Source of the DNA: Agapetus fuscipes | Taxonomy: Eukaryota; Arthropoda; Insecta; Trichoptera; Glossosomatidae | Assembly (NCBI GenBank): GCA_951799405.1 | Contig: OX637344.1 | Coordinates: 1-64,000 of the forward strand | Direction of reading: 5' to 3' | Length of the DNA stretch: 64,000 nucleotides | Shown here: one piece after another, positions 1 to 12,003 of the stretch | Layout: every line of letters starts with the position of its first letter | How positions within the stretch are numbered: the first letter of the stretch is position 1 | Program-made: the position numbers and the translations under genes | The notes under the pieces: generated by a model | Told to the model about the DNA's origin: nothing | The model's input: only the letters and a program-made list of their open reading frames with translations | Databases searched by the model: none

Positions 1-354
1 ACAAAGGCTCCTTTCCTAGCAAGGTCAATCTGGCAGTTTAAAATGTCATTAGACAAAGATCTGTACCCCAAGAATAAAACTTTAGATTTTCACTCAAACA
101 TTGCGTTTTCTTTAATAAGCGGGAACTTAAACGCTCAATAGAGAGACTGTTGCAGTTCAGATGCATGTAAACAAAACGCACAGGTTGAGTATGAACGCAA
201 TATTTTATTCTTGTGGTACTTCGTGACCAGATCGGCTTTGAGATTTGAGATTTCATCTACGAGTAAAAGGCCAAGAAAAGTTGTCAGTTTTAATTGTGTG
301 TAAAGTCAACGCACTGATCTCTATGCACAGTATATATTATATAGAGTGAGTGAG

Positions 355-1221
355 TAGGCAGGATCCCGTGCAAGGCTGATCTCTAGGCAGTATCCCGTGC
401 AAGGCTGATCTTTAAGCAGTAACCCGTGCAAGGCTGATCTCTAGACAGTATCCCGTGCAAGGCTGATCTCTAGGCAGTATCCCGTGCAAGGCTGATCTCT
501 AGGCAGTATCCCGTGCAAGGCTTATCTCTAGGCAGTATCCCGTGCAAGGCTTATCTCTAGGCAGTACCCCGTGCAAGGCTTATCTCTAGGCAGTATCCCG
601 TGCAAGGCTGATCTCTAGGCAGGATCCCGTGCAAGGCTGATCTCTAGGCAGGATCCCGTGCAAGGCTGATCTCTAGGCAGGATCCCGTGCAAGACTGATC
701 TCCAGGTAGGATCCCGTGCAAGGCTGATCTCTAGGCAGGATCCCATGCAAAGCTGATCTCTAGGCAGGATCCCGTGCAAGGCTGATCTCTAGGCAGTATC
801 CCGTGCAAGGCTGATCTCTAGGCAGTATCCCGTGCAAGGCTGATCTCTAGGCAGTATCCCGTGCAAGGCTGATCTCTAGGCAGTATCCCGTGCAAGGCTT
901 ATCTCTAGGCAGTATCCCGTGCAAGGCTTAACTCTAGGCAGTATCCCGTGCAAGGCTGATCTCTAGGCAGGATCCCGTGCAAGGCTGATCTCTAGGCAGG
1001 ATCCCGTGCAAGGCTGATCTCTAGGCAGGATCCCGTGCAAGACTGATCTCCAGGCAGGATCCCGTGCAAGGCTGATCTCTAGGCAGGATCCCATGCAAAG
1101 CTGATCTCTAGGCAGGATCCCGTGCAAGGCTGATTTCTAGGCAGGATCCCGTGCAAGGCTGATTTCTAGGCAGGATCCCGTGCAAGGCTTATCTCTAGGC
1201 AGTATCCCGTGCAAGGCTGAA
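355..1221. repeat. 29-bp minisatellite, about 30 copies
   Basis: A tandem array with a 29-bp unit containing GGCAGGATCCCGTGCAAGG. Units vary at a few fixed positions (GGATCCC or GTATCCC, GCTGAT or GCTTAT). A distinctive variant containing AAGACTGATCTCCAGG occurs at 691 and again at 1039. The distance, 348 bp, is exactly 12 units, so part of the array was duplicated as a block. I see no coding role. Confidence 0.97.
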
Positions 1222-1930
1222 CATTATAATTGCTTTGTCATTTTTATTGTTTGGCAAAAAAGTGTCTCATTGTAATGACAGAGAATGGGTTTAACTTTAT
1301 CCTTTTGGTGTCACGAAAGTAGATTTGTTATGGTCTGCAACAAGGTTACAGTAAGATATAATAGATCGGGAAAAAGATTTTTCGCATTTCATATGAAAAT
1401 TGGTTTAGGCGACTAGAGCGAAGTGCATCTTTGACATCAAAATTCCCGGATTCGAAAACGCTTGAACCAACTTTGTGCTACTCTTACTGACACTGCATTA
1501 GGTCCATAAACGTCACAATCTTTTTCGCGGCTTGGGTTGCATTTTTTCCTTTTTTGTTATAAATTTTTACAGTGTATCTAATTTCTTCATTCGATTCGCT
1601 CATTTTGACAGAAAGAAAAATAATTGAAAAATATCGGGAAACAAAATTTTCCCAATTTGACTCTTTTTATTAAATGCCCCTTTTTAATGGATGAAAACCA
1701 GCCACATACAAATAGTACAGCTAAAGATATTTTATTACAAGTATATACATACTATATGCGAAAAGAGTTTTTCCCCGACCTAATATTTTACGTTATTTGT
1801 GATGTGCAAGGATCAGAAATTTTATTTTATTCCAAATAGTTTGTTCCATCTAGAGTAAAAGGTGTTGCCAACAATATGAGAATTTACTGCTAGGGTTTTT
1901 TTTTTTAATTTTTAATTAGAATTCTGTATT
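1222..1930. other. AT-rich stretch, no gene recognised
   Basis: Only short unconvincing ORFs are present (one of 71 codons at 1624-1839 has no recognisable motif). It is probably intronic sequence of the minus-strand RhoGEF gene. Confidence 0.6.
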
Positions 1931-1934
1931 GGTT

Positions 1935-2248
1935 TTTAATGTTTATACATATTATTATTTGTTTATTTCAAAAATGCAATTTGTTATGTATGTTCCTTGA
2001 CTTATAGGTAGGTATGCGGCTGACCCACCATGCTGTAGAAAATTGCCAATGTCACTCCTGTTTCAGGGAAGAACGGCAAGAGTTGCAAGGTGTATGTCCG
2101 TTTGAGATTTGGGTTTTTATGTTGCAGGTTCACATGCGGCATGTGCAAGCGCGACTTGTATGTGTCTACTTGTGAGAATGCATAATATAATTTGAATCCC
2201 CAATGTTACATATCTTTGCAACTTAGATTAGATTAGATAGATTAGACA
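1935..2248 (+). mobile_element. LINE 3'-tail repeat copy
   Basis: This copy carries the family hallmarks in order: CCTTGACTTATAGG, a CTGACC block, a TTTCAGGGAA block, GCATGTGCAAGCGCG, then TTTGCAACTTAGATTAG and a GATTA/GATAGATTA microsatellite tail. It matches the 3' UTR of the LINE at 8664-9705 and is read as a strongly 5'-truncated insertion. Confidence 0.8.
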
Positions 2249-3597
2249 ACTTTTCCATTATGTTATTGTTGTAAATGACGCATTTGTAAGTAATCAACTG
2301 TTAGCCCTACAGTAATCATCTACCATATGTCATGTTATTTGTTACCAGAGCTCTGTACCTCAAGATTGGGATGTCTCTCGACATGAGACGGTCACAACAC
2401 AGGAAATCCTGGAACTTAGCTGCACATGAGTACAACAGTGGCATTAGTGGCCGCTGCTAGTAATGAGTTATTATTAAATTTCTCGACGAACTCAAATTTA
2501 TTAGCGAGCTAAAGAAATAAATAACAGTAATCCGTCATACGTACTTAAAGGTAATTTCAAATCCAGTTAATCACGTGACTAAAGCGTATTTTTGGCACTT
2601 TCACCAAGTTTTTTTGGCTTTGTGTTATTCATAGATAATTATATAATTGCTTTAGTTTTTGGAGGAAATGTTTACGTGATATTAGTTTTCACTTTTCTGG
2701 TGACAGTTTTTGTCAATTAGAATTATTTTGCAACAAAAATCATTATTTATTATCCAACATTTGTGATAATTTTAGATATTTTGAAGTATATGAAATGCAC
2801 ATATCAAGGATGTATTTTTATATATAATAAATAAAAACATTTTTTTTCGGAATTTATAAATTAGTTCTCTTTAATCTTTGTATCTTTAACTATAAACTTT
2901 TTCGCTAGGGCTGGCTAGTACCTCCACATGTGTGTTTTCTTTGTTATGTCCTTGCTCTTCAGTCATCCCCTCATCATTCCACACTCTCTCCATGCGTGCT
3001 CTTCTCTTTTTTGCTCTCAACTTCGGAAAATAAAAATCTATTAACATTATAAGCCATATTTTTAATTTTCAACAAAAATGTAAGGAAGGAAAAATAAACG
3101 CAATAAATATAAAAATTTATAACAACCTGTGTTTATGACTTCTTCACAAGGTAGAAATAAACTTTCCATTTTTATAAACATCATTTTGATATTTTTTTGT
3201 TTTCATTCTTGCTTAAAATATCATTGTTTTGTATGAAGGAGTCCCTCTGATTACAATTGTAAGTTACATACAAGAATCTTCATCACGCAAGGCGATATTT
3301 CTGACGGATTATTCATGTGTGATTTTATTTTGTTTTCTTTTTCAAAATATTGTCTGCACGCAGAACCGTTTATCACGTTAAACAACATCTCAAAATAATA
3401 ATTCAACTTCAAAAATATCTCATTTAATTGAAGTTTCTTCTTGCCTGACCCCTTTCACTAATTTTACTCAATTTACTAATATTTTTAACAAAGAACATTA
3501 ATTCACTTGTCTTTTATTTGGAAATGTACATTAATAGAAAAAAATGCGACGGTAAAGAAATTGTAAAAATACGAAATTCGTTTTTTTTGTATAGCCG
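2249..3597. other. AT-rich stretch, no gene recognised
   Basis: Long A and T runs and no ORF with recognisable content. Probably intronic. Confidence 0.55.
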
Positions 3598-3599
3598 GT

Positions 3600-3950
3600 A
3601 GTCCGGTCGATAGCTCAGTTGGTAGAGTGCTTGCCTTCTACCCCGTGAGCTCGGGTTCGAATCCCACCGAGGAGGGTGTCAGAAATGATTTCCTATTTCG
3701 GTGTTTATTTCAAACCCCATAATAAAAAATACCGGCAAGGTTTACTCAGCCTTCACAAGAAATGAGTACCAGTCCCCTCGGGAGCTGGGAAACTCCCACT
3801 TCAACTGAGGTGGTTGGCGTAAGGCCGGCCCCCTTACCTGTAAAAAATAAATAGGTTCAACTCGCCATATGCGACCCCTTCGGGGATAACGCGGCAAGAA
3901 GTTAACACTATATGTGTAGCTTAGTTGCGTAGTTGCGTTTGCGTTTTTTT
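3600..3950 (+). mobile_element. tRNA-derived SINE (family 1), fullest copy
   Basis: The head is tRNA-like, with an A box (TAGCTCAGTTGGTAGAGTG) and a B box (GGGTTCGAATCCC) at normal spacing. The body includes ACTCAGCCTTCACAAGAAATGAGTACC, CCCCTCGGGAGCTGGGAAAC and GGTTGGCGTAAGGC. It ends near CGGCAAGAAGTTAACACTATATGTGTAGCTTAGTTGCG. The acceptor-stem ends do not pair, so this is a SINE head and not a tRNA gene. Related copies lie at 6414, 34760, 39425, 44205, 50278, 50660 and 59815. Confidence 0.85.
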
Positions 3951-4842
3951 GTAACAGTGGTTGAAATGTTTTTATGATGTTAAATGTATTTTAAACTGTC
4001 AGAAATAATGATTATTATTTCAAATAATGATTTATATTAATAATTGTATTATACTTGGTACATGTGCCGTGTGGCAGAAGGAGGTTTCACGTGGTGTGGT
4101 CGAGTGGTTTTAACGCTACAGAAGTTTTCAGTTTTTGTAATTATATTTTTCTTTAACGACAATAATTTTCAACTACCTTAAAAATCGTTTCTTCAAAAAT
4201 ATTAGATGATACTAGTATTAAAGGTAGGAAATAAGCTTTTTCATTCAAAAACATTGATCGTTAAGAATAATGAAATAGAGTGGTATTAATAAATTGTGAA
4301 TAATTTACATCGATTATTGTGGAATTCATCGAGATAAAAAGCCCAATTAATTACCCCGTGCTCTACTTATGAGGGCAGAGCAGAACCGAGGAGATAATGA
4401 GCTGACGAAACTCCAATACGTCCTTCAACGACCTTACAATTGGCAACACTTTTAGAGTCCGGCACCAATATGTTGGCAAAATATTTTTTCGTGACGCTTA
4501 AAAAAGTCTTGAATAAAGAAAAGTGTCTACTGTTCTTGCAAGATAAGCTTAATGGCTCCGATACATGGCAAATTGCTTCAAAAACATAAAAACGTCACCC
4601 TAAAACTTGATAAATGTATGTAATTCAGAAAAAACATGGTTAAGAAAAGATCCAACAAGAAAAGCTAATAAATATGATAAAAGAGACGTATATTCTTTTG
4701 TAGTATTTTTTTGGATGTAGCACATAAAATATTCGTTCAGTGTTTTATAAAAAATCCCTTGAAAATATGAAGATTGTCTAGTTTACTTGTTGACAGTAAT
4801 GTAAATATTTAGTAAGTCTCTACATTAACGTACTTTCCGTGT
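3951..4842. other. no gene; short tRNA-like scrap at 4085-4120
   Basis: AT-rich sequence. A short segment near 4085-4120 (GTGGTCGAGTGGTTTTAACG) resembles a SINE A-box region but lacks a good B box. Nothing else is recognised. Confidence 0.4.
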
Positions 4843-5010
4843 TGCGGGTCCAGGGGAGTGTAACAGACCACCCGGAGGGAAGAACTACAAATCTGTGGGT
4901 GTATTTCGTGGAGCTCTCAAGTCACACTTTTAAAAAAATCTCATACGTGATGGGAGAGGACCCTTGAGGTGGGAAAAACACAAAACGACGCTTTCTTATC
5001 ATTTGTATTT
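4843..5010 (+). mobile_element. LINE (CR1/Jockey-like) 3'-end fragment
   Basis: This segment matches the terminal codons and 3' UTR of the LINE fragment at 29408-30005. Shared blocks include TCCGTGTTGCGGG, CTGTGGGTGTATTTCG, and the sequence after the stop ending in GACGCTTTCTTATCAT. The reading frame is degraded. It is a very short 5'-truncated copy. Confidence 0.75.
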
Positions 5011-6384
5011 TTTTTTAACTTTAATGGACAAAAATGAAAAAATATTACTTGTTTTGAATAGTTTTATACAAAGCGTAGCTTCATTTTTCTTATTGTTTTT
5101 ATATTTTTATTATCTTTTTATTAAGTAGCCAAATATTTAAGGTTTACAATCTGTACATATACCGTAATTTTTTTTATAAAATTTACTATAAAAGCACTTC
5201 ATCGACCTACAAATCATCTCAAAAACCATATAATTCATCAGTAGAACATTTGTTTCACTGCCCGCCAAGTTACGAATACCATGCCACACTCAGCTAATCG
5301 TGCTCATGAGAACTAAGTTTTTTATTATAAAACCGTGACTGGGTAAAGCACCGTCTAGTTGTACAATGAAACTTCGTTATCTGCTGTACAACATGCTGGA
5401 CCACTTTAATCGGCGGAGTTTTGCAATCGATGAAGAAACGATTTACTTAGATTAAGTGTAATTTTATGTGCAACTTTTTTGTTTGATTACAACACAAGTT
5501 GTGCTTGCTCTCGTATACTAGCTTTTTGTTTAAACTATTACTGATAAATGAGAGTTTCTGTTCAAACTTTTGATTTATATACGGCGATAACAATTTACTT
5601 ATCTGTTTTTATTATAAACACTCCTTTATTAAGGAAAAATCTATTTTATTATGTTTGAAAAAACTGACAAAAAATATTCCAAAAGAATAATAATTATAAG
5701 TTCAAATTATTGTTGACTTTTGATTCACAGGAAGACCTAGACCGCACCAAAATCAATTGTGTTCACATTCTGTATGGTCCCTTTTAACAAAAGAAAAAAT
5801 TTGGTGGTAGAAAACTTCGCAAAGCGCGGTCAAGTCAAGAGAAAAAATCGTTTCGAATAGACATTTACTGATAAAAAAAAAACCCTAAACTAAGCATGCT
5901 TTGTGTTGCCGAGGAAAAAAAAACAGTTCAAAACTTTTCCCATAGAATTTGAATTATATTTTAGTATTTAAAAGTATGTTGTAAACTCTTTATACAAAAT
6001 CGTGACATGAAATGATAGATTTGAATAGTTAATTGCTAAAAGCTGGTAAATTAGATTCGCAAATCACGTGCGTTCCCATTAAATCAAATTTATTATCAAA
6101 TCTGTCAAAACACCACAAATATCCAAACGGATCTAGAAGGAATTATGCTCTATCCACAATCCCAAGGTCGTATACCATTTTCAATCTATAAATTAAGTTA
6201 ATTGGTCCCAAAGACCGGTGTGTGTGAAGCTACATTTTTTCTTTTCCTAATTCCGCCGCCCCCTGGACGTGCCGGTTGTATTCTAGTTAGATGGGATCAC
6301 GACTTTGGTTTACTTTGCATCTTTTAGAAGAACGCTATGATTATGATATTAATATCTGAAAGATATTGCTATTTTATTTTTTAA
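5011..6384. other. AT-rich stretch, no gene recognised
   Basis: No ORF, RNA gene or repeat family could be supported here. Confidence 0.5.
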
Positions 6385-6560
6385 TAAATTTGTGGAGAGG
6401 AATGCATTCTGAAATAGGTTCAACTCGCCACACGCGACCCCTTCGGGGATAACGCGGCAAGAAGTTACACTATATGTGTAGCTTAGTTGCGTTTTTTTTT
6501 GCGTTTAATGCAAATCACCATCCTATTTTTGCTTGGCCAGAAATAGGTATTAACATCATT
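6385..6560 (+). mobile_element. composite SINE scraps
   Basis: The 3' part of SINE family 1 (GGTTCAACTCGCCACACGCGACCCCTTCGGGG to TGTGTAGCTTAGTTGCG, about 6414-6500) is embedded between short pieces (GAGGAATGCATT, then CCTATTTTTGCTTGGCCAG) that match the minus orientation of the SINE-like family at 39575-39765. Confidence 0.6.
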
Positions 6561-6599
6561 AATGGCGGCTAGGGTTTATTAAAGTGAAATTTGTTTTAT

Positions 6600-6927
6600 G
6601 TTTTAGTTTTTGATGTCCATATATATTATTATTTATTGATTTAAAAAATGTAATTTGTCGTGTATGTTCCTTGACTTATGGGTTGGTATGCGGCTGACCA
6701 CCCATGCTGTAAAAATGATTCACTTTGCCAATATCACCCCTGTTACAGGGAAGGACGGCAAGAGTTGCAGAGTGTATGTCCATTTGAGATTTGGTTTTTA
6801 TGTTGTAGGCTCACATGAGGCATGTGCAAGCGCAAACTTGTACATGTCTGGTTGTGGGAATGCATGTAATGTGAATCTCCAATGTAACATATCTTTGCAA
6901 CTTAGATTAGATTAGATTAGATTAGAT
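6600..6927 (+). mobile_element. LINE 3'-tail repeat copy
   Basis: A well-preserved copy with an AT-rich lead-in, CCTTGACTTATGGG, the conserved core and a 3' tail of four to five ATTAG units. It retains an open frame of about 86 codons, also seen in other young copies. I regard this as a property of the consensus, not a host gene. Confidence 0.85.
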
Positions 6928-7079
6928 ATTCAATCATTTGTCATTGTTCATTTTTAATAAATATATAATATAAAAATAATAATTTCCCAATAACATTTAT
7001 TGAATCAAGGTCAAAGTTAGCGTCAAAAGGACATGACGAGAAAAGTTTCTAAAACTCAGATTCGAGTGCCAGCGCCTTG

Positions 7080-7925
7080 TCCGCTTGACCATAGCGACTC
7101 TCCGCTTGACAATAGCGACTCTCCGCTTGACCATAGCGACTCTCCGCTTGACCATAGCGACTCTCCGCTTGACCATAGCGACTCTCCGCTTGACCATAGC
7201 GACTCTCCGCTTGACCATAGCGACTCTCCGCTTGACCATAGCGACTCTCCGCTTGACCATAGCGACTCTCCGCTTGACCATAGCGACTCTCCGCTTGACC
7301 ATAGCGACTCTCCGCTTGACCATAGCGACTCTCCGCTTGACCATAGCGACTCTCCGCTTGACCATAGCGACTCTCCGCTTGACCATAGCGACTCTCCGCT
7401 TGACCATAGCGACTCTCCGCTTGACCATAGCGACTCTCCGCTTGACCATAGCGACTCTCCGCTTGACCATAGCGACTCTCCGCTTGACCATAGCGACTCT
7501 CCGCTTGACCATAGCGACTCTCCGCTTGACCATAGCGACTCTCCGCTTGACCATAGCGACTCTCCGCTTGACCATAGCGACTCTCCGCTTGACCATAGCG
7601 ACTCTCCGCTTGACCATAGCGACTCTCCGCTTGACCATAGCGACTCTCCGCTTGACCATAGCGACTCTCCGCTTGACCATAGCGACTCTCCGCTTGACCA
7701 TAGCGACTCTCCGCTTGACCATAGCGACTCTCCGCTTGACCATAGCGACTCTCCGCTTGACCATAGCGACTCTCCGCTTGACCATAGCGACTCTCCGCTT
7801 GACCATAGCGACTCTCCGCTTGACCATAGCGACTCTCCGCTTGACCATAGCGACTCTCCGCTTGACCATAGCGACTCTCCGTTTGACCATAGCGACTCTC
7901 CACTTGACCATAGCGACTCTCCGCT
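7080..7925. repeat. 21-bp minisatellite, about 40 near-identical copies
   Basis: The unit is CTTGACCATAGCGACTCTCCG. Variation is minimal: one CAATAG unit near the start, and single changes (CGTTTG, CACTTG) near the end. Because 21 is divisible by three and the unit has no stop in four of the six frames, four long overlapping heptapeptide-repeat ORFs appear (about 280-312 codons). These are best read as artefacts of the repeat. Confidence 0.97.
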
Positions 7926-8214
7926 GTTGACCGACGTTTTCTCACCGACAGAGTTTAAGTTTTCGTTTTAAGTGGTAAATCAAATGGAAAAATACATTTC
8001 GTTACAAAAAACAAACAACGCATTTTATTTTTCATTTTAACAGCAGAAGTATACTATTTGTGAAAATAAGACAAAAATAATCAATTGAATTATTAGCATT
8101 CATTTTAAGTGCTTTTATGTGAATATTTAACTAAAGTAATAAAACCTAGTTAAATTTCTAATTATGGTCACATATATTATCATTTTGTATATAGCACTGC
8201 GATTCCCTCCCCCA

Positions 8215-8632
8215 TTCTCAAGGACCGAAAGAAATGGCGGTTGATTTGTAATGCGGGCGTTTAAGGCTGAGGCTTTTAAAAAGTATTTTTCACTTTTTTA
8301 TAGAACATATTTTGTAGGTTTTAATTTTTACTGTTTAATTGTTTAGTGTTTATTTGATTTATATACTCAAATGTAATTAATTGTTTGTATTCCTTGACTT
8401 ATAGTTTAGTATGAGGCTGACCACCCATACTTTAAAAATGGTTCACTTTGCCAATGGCACCTCTATTTCAGGGAAGGTCGGCAAGAGTTGCAGGGCTAAG
8501 GTATGTTCATTTGAGATTGGGTTTTTATATTGTAGTTCCACATGCGGCATGTGTTAGCGCGAAATTATACATGTCTGCTTGTGGAAATGCGTTTAATATG
8601 AATCTTAAATGATAATAATAATAATAAATAAA
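8215..8632 (+). mobile_element. LINE 3' end with last RT codons and 3' UTR
   Basis: Bases 8218-8262 encode the same C-terminal residues (KDRKKWRLICNA and a stop) as the LINE at 9035. The 3' UTR follows and includes the dispersed CCTTGACTTATAG repeat core. It ends in a short ATA-rich tail. This copy links the dispersed repeat family to its parent LINE. Confidence 0.85.
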
Positions 8633-9034
8633 TTGGACAATTTCTTTAGCGCCGTACTGTGATCTATAATCTATAATCTATAATCTAAGTTGCAAGGATA
8701 TATTCATTCAAAGCTCTCAGATGTATGCCCACAAACAAACACGTGTAGTTCACGCTTACAAATGCTGATTGTGTACTTACAAATAAAATCCAAACTCAAA
8801 TGAACATAAGCCCTGCAACTCTTGCCGACATTCCCTGAAACAGGGGTGATTGGCAAAGTGAACCATTTTTTACAGTATGGGTGGTCAGCCTCATACCAAC
8901 CTATAAGTCAAGGAATACGAGTAATAAATGACATTTAAGTTTACAAAAAAAACAACAAAACCTTAAAAATAAATCTATACAAAAAAAGTCAAAAATTTCT
9001 TATGCAAAAAATGTAGCAAACTTATAAACCAACA

Positions 9035-9705
9035 TTACAAATCAGCATTGCAGATTAGCCGCCACTTCTTTCTGTCCTTGCATACTTCTTTCATTTCATC
9101 CAGAGTCATAACCTTTTTCATACAAGCTCTCCTTTTATTATGACTCTGGATATCCCATTCACTCGCTATTTCGAAAATTTGGTCCATCCATACCTTTCTC
9201 GGTCTTCCTCTTCCACGACATCCATCTATTCTAGCAACATATACTTTCTTCGTCAATCTTTCATCACTCATTCTCTCCATGTGCCCGAACCATCTTAACA
9301 TACTTCTTTTAATCTTCACTTTCACACTTTCCCTTACACCACATTCTTTTCTTACAAAATCATTCCTCACCCTGTCACTTCGTTTTTTCCCAATCATACT
9401 TCTTAGATAGTCCATTTCTACTGTATGGACTTTACTAATTTCCCTTTCACTCACCGTCCAGGCTTCACTTCCATACATCAAGGTGTGCACTAGTATACCA
9501 CCGTGCACCGCCAATCTAACATTTTTTGAGAGATTTTGGTTCCTGGCGATGCAAGCGGTCGCACCCAGTACACACCTGCCTTTCATTATTCTTCTTTTAA
9601 ATTCACCGGACATTCTTCCATCTTTTTCAAACTTACTTCCTAGATATACAAACTCATTTACGACATCAACATTCATTCCATTAATTTTAAATTCATAATT
9701 CATAT
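9035..9705 (-). pseudogene. LINE reverse transcriptase, C-terminal part
   Basis: The frame of about 222 codons begins at the edge of LTR element A. It contains FVYLGSKF, a YGSEAWT block, the WFGHMERM block and a GRGRPRK basic motif before the stop. These are typical of the region after the palm domain in arthropod LINE reverse transcriptases. It continues the frame of 19772-20139. It is not functional: the 5' end is missing and a 10-kb element lies in the middle. Confidence 0.9.
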
Positions 9706-10145
9706 TGTTACGAAATTAGGGTTCAATTGTCTTCAAATTAAAAATACACAGGTCTTCTTCAATAGTTATTTATTTTACACAGTTACAAAATTTATTTTCA
9801 CACTACTTTCTCGATTATTCCACTTGGTTTTGGTTCACTGATCAGATGACTTCGATGTGTTTGTAAGTCTCTATGATACTGGCCCGCTCTGCAGGCCATT
9901 CGCACCATTATACTCTTCAGAGCAGTATGATCCAGAACTAAAGTCGCCAGACGGTTCCAGAGTAATTATTACTTCTCGACGCTTCACGTACTACCTAGAG
10001 ATACAACCAAAATCCTACCTACAAATGTAACACAGTATTCCTATAATTATAACAAATACCTACTTAGCCTAGAGAATTCTACACTTATACATAATTATCG
10101 ATCTTACCTACCAATACTTTTGAGGATTCTTATAACTATAACTAC
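9706..10145 (-). repeat. 3' LTR of element A (main part)
   Basis: Matches 19298-19737 with two substitutions (CACCATTA versus CACCTTTA; AAGTCGCC versus AAGTTGCC). The remaining 34 bp of this LTR lie at 16137-16170 beyond element B. The two pieces sum to 474 bp, the same as the other LTR. Confidence 0.95.
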
Positions 10146-11983
10146 TGTAAAGATCTGACTCCGCCTATATTCGTTTATACATCCGTAATTCTATACAAAG
10201 TATAATATATCTTTCTATGGTACTTAAAAACTTGGAACAAAAAAAGGTACCCTTATAAAAAAAACCTTGAGCTGTCCTTTGACGCATTGCTGGGCTGTAT
10301 TCAGTTTCGATCTGTTTCCTGGAGGTGACGCGTCTCTTCTAGATAAAATCTGAAAATTGCTGTTTAATATTTGATTTGTGGGTGTTTGTGTGAGGATGGA
10401 GCTGAAAATGGACCTGAGATGCTGCCGGGAGAAAATAATTAGGCTGATTGCATTAAAAATAACTAATGTCGCGACATTAATACAAACTTAAAACCAGTGG
10501 CGTGTTCCTGTCCGTGAGTAAAGCGGTTTGCACAATTATTTTTCTACCATTCGAATTTCGATTGGTTAAGGCATTATTTATGGGGATGTGGAAAGGTCTT
10601 TCGTAATCTGTACTTCGGGTCTTCCAGCCATATCGGGAATTCCCGATATTGAGGTGCACCAGGAACAGGTTATGGAGTAGATATTTCCACAAATATTGTT
10701 TTGCCAGGTTTTCTTTATTTTGGCATCTGTCTCGGGTCTACTTGGCCGGACTTGCTGAGCATCAGACGGTGTCATGGTATTGCGAATTTTGGTAGAATGA
10801 TTGGGGTAAATTAGAAGCTGTCTTCTCTAACAAAAGCAGCTTGGAATAGAGTATGGAGTAGGCGCGCGTTAAGTTTTGGTAACGGGAATGCTGAAATATC
10901 CGACCCAGTGGGGTAACACTTAGTCGAAGCTGGTGACAAGACTTCCTTTCCTTTTTCCAAAAATTAGCGTGCTAAAGTCCTGTGACGTTTCTTTGGTGAA
11001 GAAGGGGAGCGTTGAGCTTGTAATTCGATCGAATAACCCTACTCCAGAGGTCGCAAGTCCACTGGCTTCTCCACTGAAGCTAGCAGGCAGATTTTCTACT
11101 TAGAGGTGGGATTTTAATTAAAATAATTATGGGGTGGGTGGAGGTAGATTTGCATATTATTATAAATATATTATACGTAATACATTTAGGCGCAATGTAA
11201 TTTATTCATATTGTTATTATAATGTTATTTTGTAAATTTATGTAATCTGTCAAATAAAAAGACTAACAAAATTAACACATCAAGTAACTTTTCGCGATTT
11301 GCGTCCCCCCTTTTTCCTGTTCCTCATTTTGTATACGCTTTTGAATACGTTGACTGCCATGTTTTTTCTATACGCCGTGACCTTACCAGAGCGGGTTCTA
11401 GTAATTTCACAGAAAACAAAATCCCATTAAAAATGAAAGTCACTTGTTTTAAAATCGGTTTTAATATCATATAGTCATTTTGCATTACACGTAACTTAAA
11501 TCTCGTAAGCTTTTTAATTATAATTTTGAATTTACAATTTAGTTAGAAAATGCGTATGTTCCACACCAAACGATAACGAATTTGGGTTTGCCACTAAAGT
11601 AGATTTTGAAACGGTAAAACAAAAAATTACACAACGTTCCGTTTCATAATCTTCCACACGACGAGGAGTCCTAACCTTAGCTAGACGATCACACAATTGG
11701 CCAAAACTACGATGATCCTCAGAGGAGGCAACGAGGGAATACCAGCACCAGCATTATCAGTTCCAGTACGAGCAGTACCAGCGTTCCTAGATCTCTGATC
11801 TACCTTCACCTTCTTCATCAACCAGGAGTTCACCATACACCAATTGGAATCATCTGGAGAACCATGGATGCAGGAGCACGGCCTTTGGCTCGCCTGTACC
11901 ATTAATATATAGCCTTTTCCAGAATACCCAAGATGGACCACTCGTCCACTACTCCATCTTTTCATCAGGGGGGGAACTCTACA
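10146..11983 (+). repeat. 5' LTR of element B (1,838 bp)
   Basis: Starts TGTAAAGATCTGAC and ends GGGGGGGAACTCTACA. It contains an AATAAA polyadenylation signal within TCAAATAAAAAGAC near 11255. Short ORFs in it are duplicated exactly in the other LTR and are not genes. Confidence 0.95.
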
Positions 11984-11985
11984 GT

Positions 11986-12003
11986 TGGTATCCGTGACCA
12001 AGG
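11986..12003 (+). other. primer-binding-like site of element B
   Basis: Begins TGGTATCCGTGACC two bases inside the 5' LTR. A TGG start at this spacing is typical of a site complementary to a tRNA 3' end. I cannot name the tRNA. Confidence 0.6.

Noticed and set aside
3600..3675. Possible tRNA gene
   Set aside because: A and B boxes are good but the acceptor ends do not pair, and the same head with a shared body occurs elsewhere, so it is a SINE.
6997..7971. Long ORFs with heptapeptide repeats on both strands
   Set aside because: They exist only because the 21-bp minisatellite lacks stops in four frames; the flanks add no protein features.
10477..12001. Small ORFs (65-106 codons) in the element B LTRs
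   Set aside because: They recur exactly in the other LTR, have no domain features, and one runs past the LTR end.
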